Assembly (NCBI GenBank): GCA_016706425.1 | Contig: JADJJR010000001.1 | Span: 868,001 to 932,000, forward strand | Source of the DNA: Elusimicrobiota bacterium | GTDB taxonomy: Bacteria; Elusimicrobiota; Elusimicrobia; FEN-1173 | DNA length: 64,000 nt | Reading direction: 5' to 3' | Shown here: one piece after another, positions 16,138 through 25,786 of the stretch | Layout of the letters: every line of letters starts with the position of its first letter | Position numbering within the stretch: the stretch's first letter is position 1 | Program-made: the position numbers and the translations under genes | Notes under the pieces: generated by a model | Database searches by the model: none | Told to the model about the DNA's origin: nothing | The model's input: only the letters and a program-made list of their open reading frames with translations

Positions 16138-16653
16138 ATGTCCGAACCCACGAACGAACCCAAAGACAGCGCCCCTCTTTTAAACCCGGAGCTGACCCGC
16201 CGCGGCTTGCTGGCCGGGGCCTGGGCGGCTTTCGGCGCCTTTGTGGCGGGCAGTCTGGGCGCCAGCGCGCGCTTCATGCTCCCGAACGTCCTCTACGAAC
16301 CCTCGCAACGGTTCAAAATGGGGAAAGCCCTCGACCTGCCCCTGGGCGTCACGATCAACAAAAAAGAACGGGTGTGGGTCGTCCGGGACGAAAAAGGCGT
16401 TTACGCCCTTTGGTCCCGCTGCACCCACCTGGGGTGCACCCCGAACTGGTTCCCCGCGGAATCGCGGTTCCGCTGCCCCTGTCACGGCTCTAATTTTAAT
16501 GTCGACGGCGACGTGGTCGCGGGCCCCGCGCCCAAGCCCCTGTGGCGCTGCGCGGTGGATGTGACCCCCGACGGCGATCTCGTGATCGATAAATCCCAAA
16601 TGGAAAACCGCCCCGGGTTCCGTGAAAAGGGCGCCTTCCACCTGGTCGTCTGA
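16138..16653 (+). CDS. Rieske iron-sulfur subunit of a cytochrome bc complex
   Basis: A 171-aa [2Fe-2S] protein that moves electrons from quinol to cytochrome c. A twin-arginine signal/anchor, [20 protein letters not shown], spans residues 20-39. The cluster ligands are Cys and His in CTHLGC and CPCHGSNF, and the Rieske loop disulfide Cys are present. It is followed, with a one-base overlap, by cytochrome b. Length is normal for a bc1/b6f Rieske protein. Its Tat motif indicates that the folded cluster domain is exported to the periplasmic side of the membrane. Confidence 0.95.
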   Translation: MSEPTNEPKDSAPLLNPELTRRGLLAGAWAAFGAFVAGSLGASARFMLPNVLYEPSQRFKMGKALDLPLGVTINKKERVWVVRDEKGVYALWSRCTHLGCTPNWFPAESRFRCPCHGSNFNVDGDVVAGPAPKPLWRCAVDVTPDGDLVIDKSQMENRPGFREKGAFHLVV

Positions 16654-18425
16654 TGCTCTCCCTCCAAGAAGCCAAAGACAAACTCATCAACAGCCAGATC
16701 TGGCGCTCCATGTTCCGGGGCGGCACCTGGAAAGACACCTCCCGCGACCGCGCCCAGCACATTCTGGGCAACGTCTGGCTGCACCTGCACCCGGCGCGCA
16801 TTCGCCAGCGCGCGGTGCGTTTCACTTACACCTGGGGTCTGGGCGGGCTCTCCTTCGGCCTCTTCATGATCCTCACCCTCACCGGTCTCCTTTTGATGTT
16901 TTATTACCGGCCCTCCGTCGAATTGGCCTACCGGGACATCAAAGACCTGGAATTCGCCGTGTCCCTCGGCGTTTTCCTCCGCAATTTGCACCGCTGGAGC
17001 GCCCACACCATGGTGCTGTTGGTGATCCTGCACATGGTCCGCGTGTTCCTGACGGGGGCCTACAAAACCCCGCGCGAATTCAACTGGGGAATCGGGGTCG
17101 TTCTTTTGGTGGTGACGCTCTTCCTCTCGTTCACCGGGTACCTGTTGCCCTGGGACCAGCTCGCCCTCTGGGCCGTCACCGTCGGCACCAACATGGCGAG
17201 CGCGACCCCCTTTGCGGGGGCCGAGGGCCCCTTCTCCAATTTGCTGGGCGTGACCAACGCCAACGACGCCCGCTTCGCGCTCTTGGGCGGCACGTCCGTG
17301 GGCGCCAACACGCTCATTCGCTTTTACGTTCTGCACTGCGTGGCTGTCCCGTTCGTGGCCGGCGTGCTCATGATCGTCCACTTCTGGCGGATTCGCAAAG
17401 ACGGTTTCTCCGCGGCGCCGCTCCCCGGGGACGCGCCCGAGAAGAAGATGGAAGTCTGGCCCAATTTGGTTGTTCGCGAATACATCGGCGCGGTGTTGAT
17501 GCTGGTGTTCTTGATCGCCTGGTCGATCCTTCAGAACGCCCCCCTGGAAGAACTGGCGAATCCGGGCGTGACCCCGAACCCGTCCAAGGCCCCCTGGTAC
17601 TTCCTGGGCCTGCAAGAGTTGTTGGTGTATTTTGATCCGTGGCTGGCCGGGGTCGTTCTGCCCGGGGTGATCGCCATGGGCCTCATGGCCATTCCCTACA
17701 TCGATCCGGACGCCAAGCGGGGCGTCGGTTACTACTCCATCAAGGAACGGCCCTTCGCCAGCACGGTATTTCTCTTCGGCATCGCCCTCTGGTTCCTCCT
17801 GATTTTCATCGGGACCGTGTTGCGCGGTCCGAACTGGAGCTGGTACTGGCCCTGGGAGTCCTGGGAGATTCACAAAGCCCTTCCCCCGCCGTCCTGGAGC
17901 CTCATTCTCGTCGACTTGACGGACAAGGCGGGCGTCTTCTTCACGAGCCAGAAAACGCCGGGGGTCCGCGTTCCCGGTTTCTTGGGCATCGCCGCGGCCC
18001 TGGCCGCCGCCGGCGGGTTGATCGGCGCCTATTTCGGGGCCGGCCTGGCCTTGCCCCGGCTGATCAAGAAAGAGTGGTCTTTCCGACGGGCGTTGTGGGT
18101 GACCGCGGTCGCCTCCCTTTTCGTGGGCGTGGCGGCGAAGGTCGGCCACGTTTTTCTCCGTCATCACGATTTCATCGGGAAAAACATTCCCCAATTCGGC
18201 CCGACGGAAATCGCCTACGTGGCGGTGGTGTTGTTCATCGTCGTGGTCATCGGGTTCCTTCTGCCCCAGAAATATCTGCGCGCGTCGCCCTTGAGCCCCG
18301 TGCAGTACGTCACCACCATGCTCCTGCTTTTGATGATGCTGGGGGTGATCCTTAAAATGGGCGCCCGGATGGGCTTTAACATCAAGTACATTCTCAGTTT
18401 GCCGTCGATCAATTTGAACCTATGA
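16653..18425 (+). CDS. Cytochrome b (fused b6/subunit-IV type) of a bc complex
   Basis: A 590-aa membrane quinol oxidase subunit. Haem ligands are visible as His pairs in [19 protein letters not shown] and in [21 protein letters not shown]. Residues from about 280 cover the subunit-IV part. The quinol-site PEWY motif is replaced by [12 protein letters not shown], a variant seen in several non-proteobacterial bc complexes. The C-terminal 200 residues add several more membrane helices beyond a minimal cytochrome b. It is coupled to the Rieske gene (TGATG) and to the pentahaem cytochrome (ATGA). It would be the proton-translocating core of the respiratory complex. Confidence 0.95.
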   Translation: MLSLQEAKDKLINSQIWRSMFRGGTWKDTSRDRAQHILGNVWLHLHPARIRQRAVRFTYTWGLGGLSFGLFMILTLTGLLLMFYYRPSVELAYRDIKDLEFAVSLGVFLRNLHRWSAHTMVLLVILHMVRVFLTGAYKTPREFNWGIGVVLLVVTLFLSFTGYLLPWDQLALWAVTVGTNMASATPFAGAEGPFSNLLGVTNANDARFALLGGTSVGANTLIRFYVLHCVAVPFVAGVLMIVHFWRIRKDGFSAAPLPGDAPEKKMEVWPNLVVREYIGAVLMLVFLIAWSILQNAPLEELANPGVTPNPSKAPWYFLGLQELLVYFDPWLAGVVLPGVIAMGLMAIPYIDPDAKRGVGYYSIKERPFASTVFLFGIALWFLLIFIGTVLRGPNWSWYWPWESWEIHKALPPPSWSLILVDLTDKAGVFFTSQKTPGVRVPGFLGIAAALAAAGGLIGAYFGAGLALPRLIKKEWSFRRALWVTAVASLFVGVAAKVGHVFLRHHDFIGKNIPQFGPTEIAYVAVVLFIVVVIGFLLPQKYLRASPLSPVQYVTTMLLLLMMLGVILKMGARMGFNIKYILSLPSINLNL

Positions 18426-19720
18426 GCGTCAAGGAATTGCTCCTCACGCGCTATTTCACCCTGCGCAACCTCTTCGTGGGCGGCAACGTCGTCCTCGTTC
18501 TGCTGTTGGCGGCGGCCGTGGTGAAGGACCAGCGCCGGGAATGGAAAGAGGTTCAAAAGGAATTTTACGCCCGGGAATTCAAGCGCCTGAAAGAGGAAAA
18601 AAAGAACACCCCCGACGCCGCCCACGTGGACAAGCACCTCGCCCTGCTGCGCGGCCAGGGCATCAAATTGCGTCAGTTGATGGTGCCCGCGTTGGACCGC
18701 TACGACCGATGCATCACCTGTCACTTGGGTTACGACACGGGGATCGCCCCGACGCAAACCACCGTTTACGACGACCCCCCGCACAAGGCGCGGCCCAGCG
18801 CGATCCACGCGTCCCACCCGGCGGATAAATTCGGTTGCACGGTGTGCCACGAGGGCCAGGGCCTGGCGACCACGGCGCGGGCCGCCCACGGCCCCGTCAA
18901 GCATTGGGAAGAACCGATGAGGAAGGGCGCGGTGCTGGAAGCCTCCTGCGCGAAGTGCCACAGCAATCTGTGGGACGCCGCGGCCATGCCCTTCACGGAC
19001 AACTGGCGCAAGGGCGAGGCCCTTTTCCAGAAAATCGGCTGCATCGGCTGCCACCAGATCCACGGCCAGGGCGGCCCCATCTCCGTGGACTTGGCCGAGG
19101 AAACCGCCGACAAGCCCCTTTCCCGGATTGATTTCAGCTTCACGGGCCTTCCCCACGAGGACCGGACGCTGGAAAATTGGATTCGGCTGCACTTCGTGAA
19201 GGACCCGTGGACCCTTGTTCCCGGCGACCCGGAAGGCCTGCACAACGACGAGCCGGTGCCCCCGTCGGGCATGCCGTTCTTCAGCCTGTCCGCCGAAGAG
19301 GCCGACGCCTTGACGACGTACGTGTTGTCCCTCGGCGGGGACCGCATCCCGGCCGAATTCCTGGCCCCGGCGAGCCCCCGCCCCGCGCCGGTGTTCCGCA
19401 ACGCCATCGAGCGCGGCCGCGCGGTGTACGTGAAATACGGCTGCGGCGGCTGCCACGCCCCCGACGGGACCGGGGGGATCCGCAATTTCAACTACGTCAA
19501 CGACACGGAACCCAATTTGGTGAAGGTCGTCGGCACCTACACCCGTCACGAGCTCCAGGAGAAAATCGAGAAAGGCGTGTCGCCCGTGGACAAAAAAGAT
19601 CCCAAGGGCCCGACCCCCTCCCTGTACATGCCGGGGTGGAAGGAAAAGATCAAAGGCCAGGAGATGGACGACCTGTTGACCTATCTGTTCAGCATTGCGG
19701 AAAAAGACGAGGACTGGTAA
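18422..19720 (+). CDS. Membrane-anchored pentahaem cytochrome c
   Basis: A 432-aa c-type cytochrome with five CxxCH motifs: CITCH, CTVCH, CAKCH, CIGCH and CGGCH. An N-terminal membrane helix lies at about residues 17-36 ([18 protein letters not shown]), so the haems face the periplasm. The last two motifs lie in class I cytochrome c-like domains, including the C-terminal [20 protein letters not shown]. It overlaps the cytochrome b stop (ATGA) and takes the place of cytochrome c1 in this complex, carrying electrons from the Rieske protein to a terminal acceptor. Confidence 0.93.
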   Translation: MSVKELLLTRYFTLRNLFVGGNVVLVLLLAAAVVKDQRREWKEVQKEFYAREFKRLKEEKKNTPDAAHVDKHLALLRGQGIKLRQLMVPALDRYDRCITCHLGYDTGIAPTQTTVYDDPPHKARPSAIHASHPADKFGCTVCHEGQGLATTARAAHGPVKHWEEPMRKGAVLEASCAKCHSNLWDAAAMPFTDNWRKGEALFQKIGCIGCHQIHGQGGPISVDLAEETADKPLSRIDFSFTGLPHEDRTLENWIRLHFVKDPWTLVPGDPEGLHNDEPVPPSGMPFFSLSAEEADALTTYVLSLGGDRIPAEFLAPASPRPAPVFRNAIERGRAVYVKYGCGGCHAPDGTGGIRNFNYVNDTEPNLVKVVGTYTRHELQEKIEKGVSPVDKKDPKGPTPSLYMPGWKEKIKGQEMDDLLTYLFSIAEKDEDW

Positions 19721-19750
19721 GCTTAATAAGAAGGGGAACGGAGGAATCCT

Positions 19751-20326
19751 ATGAAAAAAACCATTCAATTTCTCATGACGGTGTTGGCTTTGACCGGGAG
19801 CGCGGTCTTCGCCGCGGACACCGCGTTCGAGGCCGAACGCAAAAAAGCCCTCGCCAGCCCCTACGCCAACGATTTCGGGCCCGAAAAACTGACGGACGCC
19901 CAGCTCGCCGCCTACCCCGCGGAGCACGTGAAAGCCTACAAAGAGGTGCTGCTCGTCAAATGCGCGAAATGCCATTCAGCGGCCCGGCCCTTGAACAGCC
20001 AGTTCTTCGAGGTCCCTGGCAAGAAAGAAGAGAAGGCCGCCAACTTGGTTCGCCTCCAGGGCGCCAACAAAGACATGTTCAAAAACCCCGCCGTCTGGCA
20101 GGTGGAAAACGACATTTGGCAGCGCTACGTGAAGCGTATGATGGCGAAACCCGGTTGCGAAATCTCCGAGCCGGAGGGCAAAGCGGTTTACCGGTTCCTC
20201 GTGTACGACAGCGAACAGCGAAAATCCGGCAAGAACGCCGCCGTCTGGAAAGCCCAACGCGAAAAACTTCTGCTTGATTTCAAAGCCAAGAACCCGGCCC
20301 GTTACAAAGAGCTTTACGAGAAATAA
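19751..20326 (+). CDS. Periplasmic monohaem cytochrome c-like protein
   Basis: A 191-aa protein with a signal peptide (MKKTIQFLMTVLALTGSAVFA) and one haem motif, CAKCH, near residue 77. The rest is Lys/Glu-rich and largely helical, with no further CxxCH. It follows the pentahaem cytochrome by 30 bases with a good GGAGGA ribosome site, so it is likely a soluble electron carrier or an accessory subunit of the same bc complex. The family beyond c-type cytochrome is not recognised. Confidence 0.85.
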   Translation: MKKTIQFLMTVLALTGSAVFAADTAFEAERKKALASPYANDFGPEKLTDAQLAAYPAEHVKAYKEVLLVKCAKCHSAARPLNSQFFEVPGKKEEKAANLVRLQGANKDMFKNPAVWQVENDIWQRYVKRMMAKPGCEISEPEGKAVYRFLVYDSEQRKSGKNAAVWKAQREKLLLDFKAKNPARYKELYEK

Positions 20327-20330
20327 ATCC

Positions 20331-20699
20331 ATGCCCCGTGTCCTCGTCGCGGACGACGAAGCAAACATTCGTGAACTCGCCCGGGCCGTCCTTGAGCGGG
20401 GGGGCTACTCGGTTGTGGAAACCGCCACCGGGCCGGCCACGCTGGAGCTGTTGCTCCGGGAAAAAGTGGACATGCTCCTCCTGGACGTGATGTTGCCCGG
20501 ACTCGACGGCCACTCGATCCTTCTGAAAATGTCGGCGAACGCGTCCCTCAAAAACTTGCCGGTCATCGTTGTGACGGCGTTGGAGTTCACCCAAGACATG
20601 TTTTCAAAATTCAACCAAGTGAAGGGTTTCCTCTCGAAGCCTTTCACGCCCCAAGACCTCGAACAGGCGGCGCGCCAGGTGGCGCCCGTTTCCCTTTAA
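20331..20699 (+). CDS. Single-domain response regulator (receiver)
   Basis: A 122-aa CheY-like receiver. Visible are the acidic residues in VLVADDEANIREL, the phosphoacceptor Asp in MLLLDVMLPGLDGHS and the Lys in GFLSKPFTPQDL. It has no output domain. The start ATG at 20331 follows the cytochrome stop by 4 bases, and the next gene starts 2 bases after it, so it is embedded in a respiratory operon. It may report redox or respiratory state, but this is inference from position only. Confidence 0.9.
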   Translation: MPRVLVADDEANIRELARAVLERGGYSVVETATGPATLELLLREKVDMLLLDVMLPGLDGHSILLKMSANASLKNLPVIVVTALEFTQDMFSKFNQVKGFLSKPFTPQDLEQAARQVAPVSL

Positions 20700-20701
20700 C
20701 C

Positions 20702-22060
20702 GTGGCTGAGGAAAAATTCGACGCGATCGTGGTCGGGGCCGGCCCCGCCGGCACCGCGGCGGCCATCACCATGGCGCGCGCCGGGCTCAACGTGGTTTTG
20801 CTCGAGAGGGGCGATGTCCCCGGAGCCAAAAACGTGCAGGGCGCCGTGCTGTACACCAAGATGCTCGATGAGATCGTCCCCGGGTTCTGGAAGGAGGACG
20901 GGAACCCCATGGAGCGGCCGATCACCGAACAGAAAATTTGGGTTCTCTCCAAAGACTCCGCCTTCCAAGTGGGTTTCAAATCCGAAAAATGGTTGCAGGA
21001 ACCCCACAACTGCTACACCATCATCCGGGCCAACTTCGACAAATGGTTTTCCAAGAAAGCCGAGGAGGCGGGCGCCCAGCTCTTCACGGGCGTGACCGTC
21101 CGGGAAGGCATCAAAAAAGACGGCAAAGTGGTCGGCGTCAAAACCAGCGAGGGGGACGAACTTTACGCGGATGTGGTGATCGCCGCGGACGGCGTCAATT
21201 CCCTCTTGGCCCAAAGCCTGGGCCTTTTGGACGAGTGGAGTTCCGACGAAGTGGCCCTGGGGGTCAAAGAGGTCCTGGCGTTGCCGCGGGAAAAGCTGGA
21301 AGACCGATTTAATCTCGAGCGGGGGGAAGGCACCACCATCGAGATGTTCGGCGACAACACCCAGGGCATGCTCGGCTACACGTTCCTGTACACGAACAAA
21401 GAATCCATTTCCTTCGGCATCGGCGCCAAACTGTCCCATTTCCAGAAAACAGGCGTCCGGCCTCCGGATCTTTTGGAGTACGCCAAGAACCACCCCATGG
21501 TCCGACGTCTGTTGAAAGACGCGAAGCCCCTGGAATACTCCGCCCACCTCATTCCCGAGGGGGGCTACAACTCGATGCCGCCGCTTTACGCCGACGGGTT
21601 TTTGATCGCCGGCGACGCGGCCCAGATGGTCAACCCCTCCCACCGCGAGGGGTCGAACCTGGCCATGTCCGCCGGTCGCATGGCCGGGGAAACCGTGATC
21701 GAGGCGAAAAAGAAGGGGAATTTCTCGGCGGCGACCCTGTCGGCCTACCAAACCAAATTGCGCAATTCGTTTATCCTCCCCGATCTTTTCGACCACAAAG
21801 ATCTGGAACCTCTGATCGAGAAGCACATGGAGCTCGTCAACCAAGGCCCGGAGCTGTTGGCCCAGGCGGCCTTGGACTATTTCGCGGTGGACGGACGCGC
21901 CCGGCGGGATGTGCAAAAGGCGATCCTTCAACGGGTGATGCGCAACCCCGCCGTCAAGGAACTGGCCAAGACCGAATTGACCCTTAAAAACGAATTCACC
22001 CTGATGAAACTCGCGCTCAAGATGCGCGTGCTTCTCTGGAAAATGACCCACGGGGGATAA
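20702..22060 (+). CDS. fixC: FixC-like flavoprotein (ETF:quinone oxidoreductase family)
   Basis: A 452-aa FAD-dependent oxidoreductase. The N-terminal dinucleotide fold is seen in DAIVVGAGPAGTAAAITMA and LLERGDVPG; the second FAD motif is GFLIAGDAAQMVNPSHREG. FixC/ETF-QO proteins take electrons from an electron-transfer flavoprotein and pass them to quinone, usually with the ferredoxin-like partner FixX, which is the next gene. The electron-transfer flavoprotein genes fixA and fixB are not in the window. The start is a GTG two bases after the receiver stop. Confidence 0.93.
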   Translation: MAEEKFDAIVVGAGPAGTAAAITMARAGLNVVLLERGDVPGAKNVQGAVLYTKMLDEIVPGFWKEDGNPMERPITEQKIWVLSKDSAFQVGFKSEKWLQEPHNCYTIIRANFDKWFSKKAEEAGAQLFTGVTVREGIKKDGKVVGVKTSEGDELYADVVIAADGVNSLLAQSLGLLDEWSSDEVALGVKEVLALPREKLEDRFNLERGEGTTIEMFGDNTQGMLGYTFLYTNKESISFGIGAKLSHFQKTGVRPPDLLEYAKNHPMVRRLLKDAKPLEYSAHLIPEGGYNSMPPLYADGFLIAGDAAQMVNPSHREGSNLAMSAGRMAGETVIEAKKKGNFSAATLSAYQTKLRNSFILPDLFDHKDLEPLIEKHMELVNQGPELLAQAALDYFAVDGRARRDVQKAILQRVMRNPAVKELAKTELTLKNEFTLMKLALKMRVLLWKMTHGG

Positions 22061-22069
22061 AGGGACACT

Positions 22070-22369
22070 ATGCCCGATTTGCCCAAAGTGAACGTCGATG
22101 AAAAGCTCGGGACGCTGACCTACAAGGCGGACCACCAGGCGCACATCACCATCAAAAGCGCGGACGTGTGCCACGACCGTTGCCACGACCGCCCCTGCAC
22201 GACGATCTGCCCCGCCCAGGTGTACCGGTGGGAAGACCCCCAAAAGAAACTCGTCGTCTCCTTTGAAAATTGCATCGAATGCGGCGCCTGCCGCATGCTC
22301 TGCCCCTTCGACAACATCCAATGCCACTGGCCCCGGGGCGGTTTTGGGGTCCAGTACCGCTACGGCTAA
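22070..22369 (+). CDS. fixX: FixX-like ferredoxin
   Basis: A 99-aa iron-sulfur protein partnering FixC. Cys residues occur in VCHDRCHDRPCTTICPAQVY and in NCIECGACRMLCPFD, enough for a [4Fe-4S] cluster plus the altered first site typical of FixX. It corresponds to the C-terminal iron-sulfur domain of eukaryotic ETF:ubiquinone oxidoreductase. It follows fixC by 9 bases and is the last gene before a terminator. Confidence 0.93.
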   Translation: MPDLPKVNVDEKLGTLTYKADHQAHITIKSADVCHDRCHDRPCTTICPAQVYRWEDPQKKLVVSFENCIECGACRMLCPFDNIQCHWPRGGFGVQYRYG

Positions 22370-22375
22370 AAGCCA

Positions 22376-22410
22376 ATAAAAAACCCGCCTCGGTTTCGGG
22401 CGGGTTCATT
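22376..22410 (+). terminator. Terminator after fixX
   Basis: AACCCGCC, an 8-base loop, GGGCGGGTT, with an A-run before and a T-containing stretch after. It lies 8 bases past the fixX stop and would end the Rieske-to-fixX operon. The flanking A-run means that it could also work for transcription from the other strand. Confidence 0.8.
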
Positions 22411-22431
22411 GATTCCCCAACAATTCGGGTT

Positions 22432-22596
22432 AACCCGGATTCCGCAGTTGATCGCGAGGACCGAGACGGAAAAGACCGCCCTTTTTACGAACAAAAAAGT
22501 GCAGTCCGTAGCAGGGACTACGGGCAAACTTTTTTGTGAAGGAAAGAGGGCCGGATTTTCCGTCGAATCCCGCGACGCAACTGGGGAATTCGGGTT
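22432..22596. repeat. 165-bp long imperfect palindrome
   Basis: The two halves are reverse complements over about 70 bases each. Matching arm segments include ACCCGGATTCCGCAGTTG against CAACTGGGGAATTCGGGT, GACGGAAAAGACCGCCCT against AGGGCCGGATTTTCCGTC, and ACAAAAAAGT against AAACTTTTTTGT. A small perfect hairpin, CGTAG-CAGGGA-CTACG, sits in the centre. No gene is recognisable inside. It lies between the convergent fixX operon and the lipoprotein gene. It resembles a palindromic mobile (MITE/REP-type) element, but could also be transcribed as a long hairpin RNA. Confidence 0.85.
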
Positions 22597-22601
22597 AAAG
22601 T

Positions 22602-23138
22602 TCAGCCGCCGTTGTTCGTTGAAGCGGGCGTGACGTGGACTGCCCCGGAGGCGCCGGGCGGGGCTATCGGCAGAGCGGACCCTTGGTAATTCAGAAAACT
22701 GTCAACGGTCCTCTTGAGTCCCCCGTAATCAAAACCGAGGGTGAAACTCCAATAACCCGAAGTTTTCGTTCGGAAATTAAGGCTGTAGGTCCCCGCGATC
22801 AAGGGGTCTTTGGTCAATTGGGTGATGACGACGGGGTCGGGACCTTTGGACACCGTGCCCGTCACCGTCAAAGTGGCCGTGTCGATTTCCACGTCAAATT
22901 CTTTGGTCAGGGCGGCGACGTTGCCCAATTGCAGGTTGTCCACGGGGCCCAGGTCCGTGTCCAGGGTAAACGTGACCGTAACATCCGGAAAGTGGGAAAG
23001 GTCGTAAGTCCCGCTAAAGGACGTTAGGGCCGTGGCGCCCGCGGGAGGGGTGCCCGTCAATCCGTCGTTGAAACGATCGCAGCCGCTGCCCAAGATCAGG
23101 AGGAGAGCCGTCGCCGCTGTTTTTTGAAATGGCGTCAT
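22602..23138 (-). CDS. Putative lipoprotein, unknown function
   Basis: A 178-aa protein with a lipoprotein signal: MTPFQKTAATALLLILGSGC, with the lipid-attachment Cys at residue 20. The mature part is rich in Thr, Val and Asp with alternating beta-strand patterns (TVTFTLDTDLGPVDNL, TATLTVTGTVSKG) and ends NNGG. No family is recognised. The start at 23138 follows GAGGAG, which overlaps the end of the upstream barrel gene, so both are probably cotranscribed. Surface or outer-membrane location is inferred from the lipobox. Confidence 0.75.
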   Translation of the reverse strand: MTPFQKTAATALLLILGSGCDRFNDGLTGTPPAGATALTSFSGTYDLSHFPDVTVTFTLDTDLGPVDNLQLGNVAALTKEFDVEIDTATLTVTGTVSKGPDPVVITQLTKDPLIAGTYSLNFRTKTSGYWSFTLGFDYGGLKRTVDSFLNYQGSALPIAPPGASGAVHVTPASTNNGG

Positions 23139-23140
23139 GG

Positions 23141-23890
23141 TTACTCCTCGATCCGGTCCGGGATCCAATAGGCCAACCCCAGTTGATAGCTGATGTGGGT
23201 CGCCCACTCCCCGTGCTCTTTTTTAAGCGCGTGATACCGGACTTCCGGAATCAAACGAATGGGACCCAAGCAGGGAAGCATAAAACCCGCCGAACCGTTC
23301 AAGCCCATGTACGTTTCACGCTGCTTGATTTGCCCCAGCGAGGAGAAGGCCGGGTGTTCGGATTTAATCACGTCCTGGTAAACGCCGATGCCTCCCCCCA
23401 AAAACGGCACCCAACGGAGATGATCGGGTTTTCCCTTGAACCGGGTCAGACGATACAGGACGCTGAAGTCGATGGAATAAATGTCCTCCATGACCCCGCG
23501 GACCTCCTTGGGAGCTTCCAAGGGGAAATAGTTGAACGAGATTCGCCCCACCAGTTTGTCGGCCCAATTGGGAAATTGGGGGAGAGGGGGCCTCACATAA
23601 AGATCCAACCCCCCACTGGCGAAGCTTTCGAACCGGGGGTACCCGTCCAGCGGGTCCAGATAACCGCCGTAGAGGGCGGGGGAAAGTACCCAACTCGATT
23701 TGGTTTCCGATTCTTGCCACTTTTTTACGAGATCGTCGTCTTCTTCTTCGAAGGCCCGCAGGGGCGCGGTGGAGAACAACGCCAGAAAAGCGAGGGCCGC
23801 AAGCGACGAGCGCCGAGCGGCGCGTCGCGTGCGGCACCGGCGGTCTTGGGTCCGCGTTGTTGAATCGTGATGTGAGAAACCCAAAGCCAT
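23141..23890 (-). CDS. Outer-membrane beta-barrel-like protein
   Basis: A 249-aa predicted exported protein. A basic N-terminus (about 25 residues with many Arg) leads into a hydrophobic stretch, SLAALAFLALFSTAPLRAF, then EEEDDD at the mature start. The rest alternates polar and aromatic residues as in small porin-like barrels: WVLSPALYGGYL, RWVPFLGGGIGVY, IRLIPEVRYHAL and ISYQLGLAYWIP. The charged leader is longer than usual, but the promoter fixes the start at 23890. Function is unknown; it pairs with the lipoprotein gene downstream. Confidence 0.75.
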   Translation of the reverse strand: MALGFSHHDSTTRTQDRRCRTRRAARRSSLAALAFLALFSTAPLRAFEEEDDDLVKKWQESETKSSWVLSPALYGGYLDPLDGYPRFESFASGGLDLYVRPPLPQFPNWADKLVGRISFNYFPLEAPKEVRGVMEDIYSIDFSVLYRLTRFKGKPDHLRWVPFLGGGIGVYQDVIKSEHPAFSSLGQIKQRETYMGLNGSAGFMLPCLGPIRLIPEVRYHALKKEHGEWATHISYQLGLAYWIPDRIEE

Positions 23891-23899
23891 AGCGAATTC

Positions 23900-23928
23900 A
23901 ACATAGCAGAAGAACCTCCCCTTTTCAA
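23900..23928 (-). promoter_or_regulatory. Leaderless-type promoter of the barrel/lipoprotein operon
   Basis: On the minus strand TTGAAA (23928-23923), 17 bases, then TATGTT (23905-23900), followed after 9 bases by the ATG at 23890. There is no ribosome-binding site between -10 and start codon. Confidence 0.6.
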
Positions 23929-24042
23929 GGGTTTCTTGCCCCGGGGAGGAAACCCCGCGCGCTTTCCGTCGATCGCGGGAAATTGTATCCTGTCCTTTTC
24001 CGCGGGAGACAGGCCGCGGCGCACGCCCTGAGAGAGGACTTT

Positions 24043-25785
24043 ATGGCCAGACACGGATCGGACTCCATCAACCCCGGAATCGAAAATCTTCGTCGGTACG
24101 GCAGCCGGATCGTGGGGGAAGGGGCCCGCATGTTGCCCGCCGCCTCCTTGATGAAGGCGGCCGGTGTCATCGGGTCCATCGCCGACCGGCGCAAGCCGTT
24201 CGTCACCGTCGTCAATTCCTACTCCACGCACATCCCCGGCCACGCCCATTTGGAAGCCCTCGGCCACGCCCTGGAGAAGGAACTGAAGGGCCTGGGCTAC
24301 AACGTTTGGTATTGCAACCTCGGCGGGGCCGTCGACGACGGCATCGCCATGGGCCACTTCGGCATGAAATACTCCCTCCCGAGCCGGGAACTCATGACCG
24401 ATCAAATCGAAACCGTGCTCGTCGCCCATCCCTGCGACGGTTGGATCGGCCTCGGCAACTGCGACAAGATCGTTCCCGCCATGTACAACGCCATGGTCCG
24501 GGTCAACATCCCCGCGGTGTACGTGTCGGGCGGACCCATGTTGGCCGGGGAGGACGGATCGGACCTCGTGACGGTGTTCGAGGGCGTGGGCAAGCACGCC
24601 GTCGGGAAAATGACCGAGGGCGCCCTGTCCGACCTGGCCGAGAGGGCCTGCCCGTCGTGCGGGTCCTGTTCCGGGATGTTCACGGCGAACTCGATGAATT
24701 GTTTGGGCGAAGTGATCGGTCTGGCCCTGCCCGGCAACGGCAGCGTGCCGGCCCAGGTGCGCGGCCCCGACGGCCGGCCGGTCGACAACCCCGCGCGCGA
24801 AGCCTTGATCCGCCGCGGCGCCCACGCCTTGAAGCGTTGCATCGACAACAACATTCGTCCGCGCGACATCGTGACCCGGGCGAGCCTCGACAACGCCTTC
24901 GTCTGCGACATGGCCATGGGCGGATCGACCAACACGGTGTTGCACACCCTCGCCCTGGCCCGGGAAGCCGGCGTCCCCTACGATTTGAAACGGATCAACG
25001 CCCTGTCCCGCAAAACCCCGTGCGTTTGCAAAGTGAGCCCCTCCCGGCCCGACGTCCACATGGAGGACGTGTATCGCGTGGGCGGGGTGGCGGCCATTTT
25101 AAAAGAAGTGGCCCGCGCGGACGTCGGCCTCGACACCGGCGCGGTGACCGTGACGGGAACCCTGGCGGACCTTTTGCGGGACGCCCCGTCGCCCGACGGC
25201 AACGTGATCCGCCGGGTGGAAGACCCCTTCAGCCGCACGGGCGGATTGAAGGTCCTCTTCGGCAACCTGGCCCCCCGGGGCGGCGTGGTGAAAACGGCGG
25301 GCGTGGCTCCCGACATGATGACGTTTGAGGGCCCGGCGGTGATTTTCGAATCCCAGGACGACGCCCTCGACGGCATTTTGAAGGGCCGCGTGAAAAACGG
25401 CGATGTGGTCGTGATCCGTTACGAAGGGCCGCGCGGCGGGCCGGGCATGCAGGAAATGCTGAGCCCCACCGCGGCCATCATGGGGGCGGGGTTGCGCGTG
25501 GCGTTGGTCACCGACGGGCGTTTTTCGGGCGGCACGCGGGGTCTCTGCATCGGCCACGTGTCCCCGGAGGCCGCCGCCGGCGGTCCCTTGGCCCTTTTAA
25601 AAAAAGGCGACCGCGTCCGCGTGGACGCCGGGCGGGGGAAACTCGATGCCTTGGTCCCGGCGTCCGAATGGGCGCGACGGAAAAAGTCCCTTAAACCCTT
25701 CAAGCCCCGGGTGACCCGCGGGTGGTTGGGCCGTTACGTCCAGCATGTCTTGAGCGCGGACACCGGCGCGGTGTTCGATCGATAA
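24043..25785 (+). CDS. ilvD: Dihydroxy-acid dehydratase
   Basis: A 580-aa iron-sulfur dehydratase for the third common step of valine, leucine and isoleucine synthesis. The cluster Cys are in [12 protein letters not shown] and [18 protein letters not shown]; the active-site region [10 protein letters not shown] and the C-terminal [19 protein letters not shown] are clear. The ATG at 24043 follows GAGAGAGGA; an earlier in-frame ATG at 23983 gives a non-family extension. Sugar-acid dehydratases are close relatives, but the match to IlvD motifs is strong. It starts a long chain of closely spaced genes and the next gene begins one base after its stop. Confidence 0.93.
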   Translation: MARHGSDSINPGIENLRRYGSRIVGEGARMLPAASLMKAAGVIGSIADRRKPFVTVVNSYSTHIPGHAHLEALGHALEKELKGLGYNVWYCNLGGAVDDGIAMGHFGMKYSLPSRELMTDQIETVLVAHPCDGWIGLGNCDKIVPAMYNAMVRVNIPAVYVSGGPMLAGEDGSDLVTVFEGVGKHAVGKMTEGALSDLAERACPSCGSCSGMFTANSMNCLGEVIGLALPGNGSVPAQVRGPDGRPVDNPAREALIRRGAHALKRCIDNNIRPRDIVTRASLDNAFVCDMAMGGSTNTVLHTLALAREAGVPYDLKRINALSRKTPCVCKVSPSRPDVHMEDVYRVGGVAAILKEVARADVGLDTGAVTVTGTLADLLRDAPSPDGNVIRRVEDPFSRTGGLKVLFGNLAPRGGVVKTAGVAPDMMTFEGPAVIFESQDDALDGILKGRVKNGDVVVIRYEGPRGGPGMQEMLSPTAAIMGAGLRVALVTDGRFSGGTRGLCIGHVSPEAAAGGPLALLKKGDRVRVDAGRGKLDALVPASEWARRKKSLKPFKPRVTRGWLGRYVQHVLSADTGAVFDR

Positions 25786-25786
25786 G

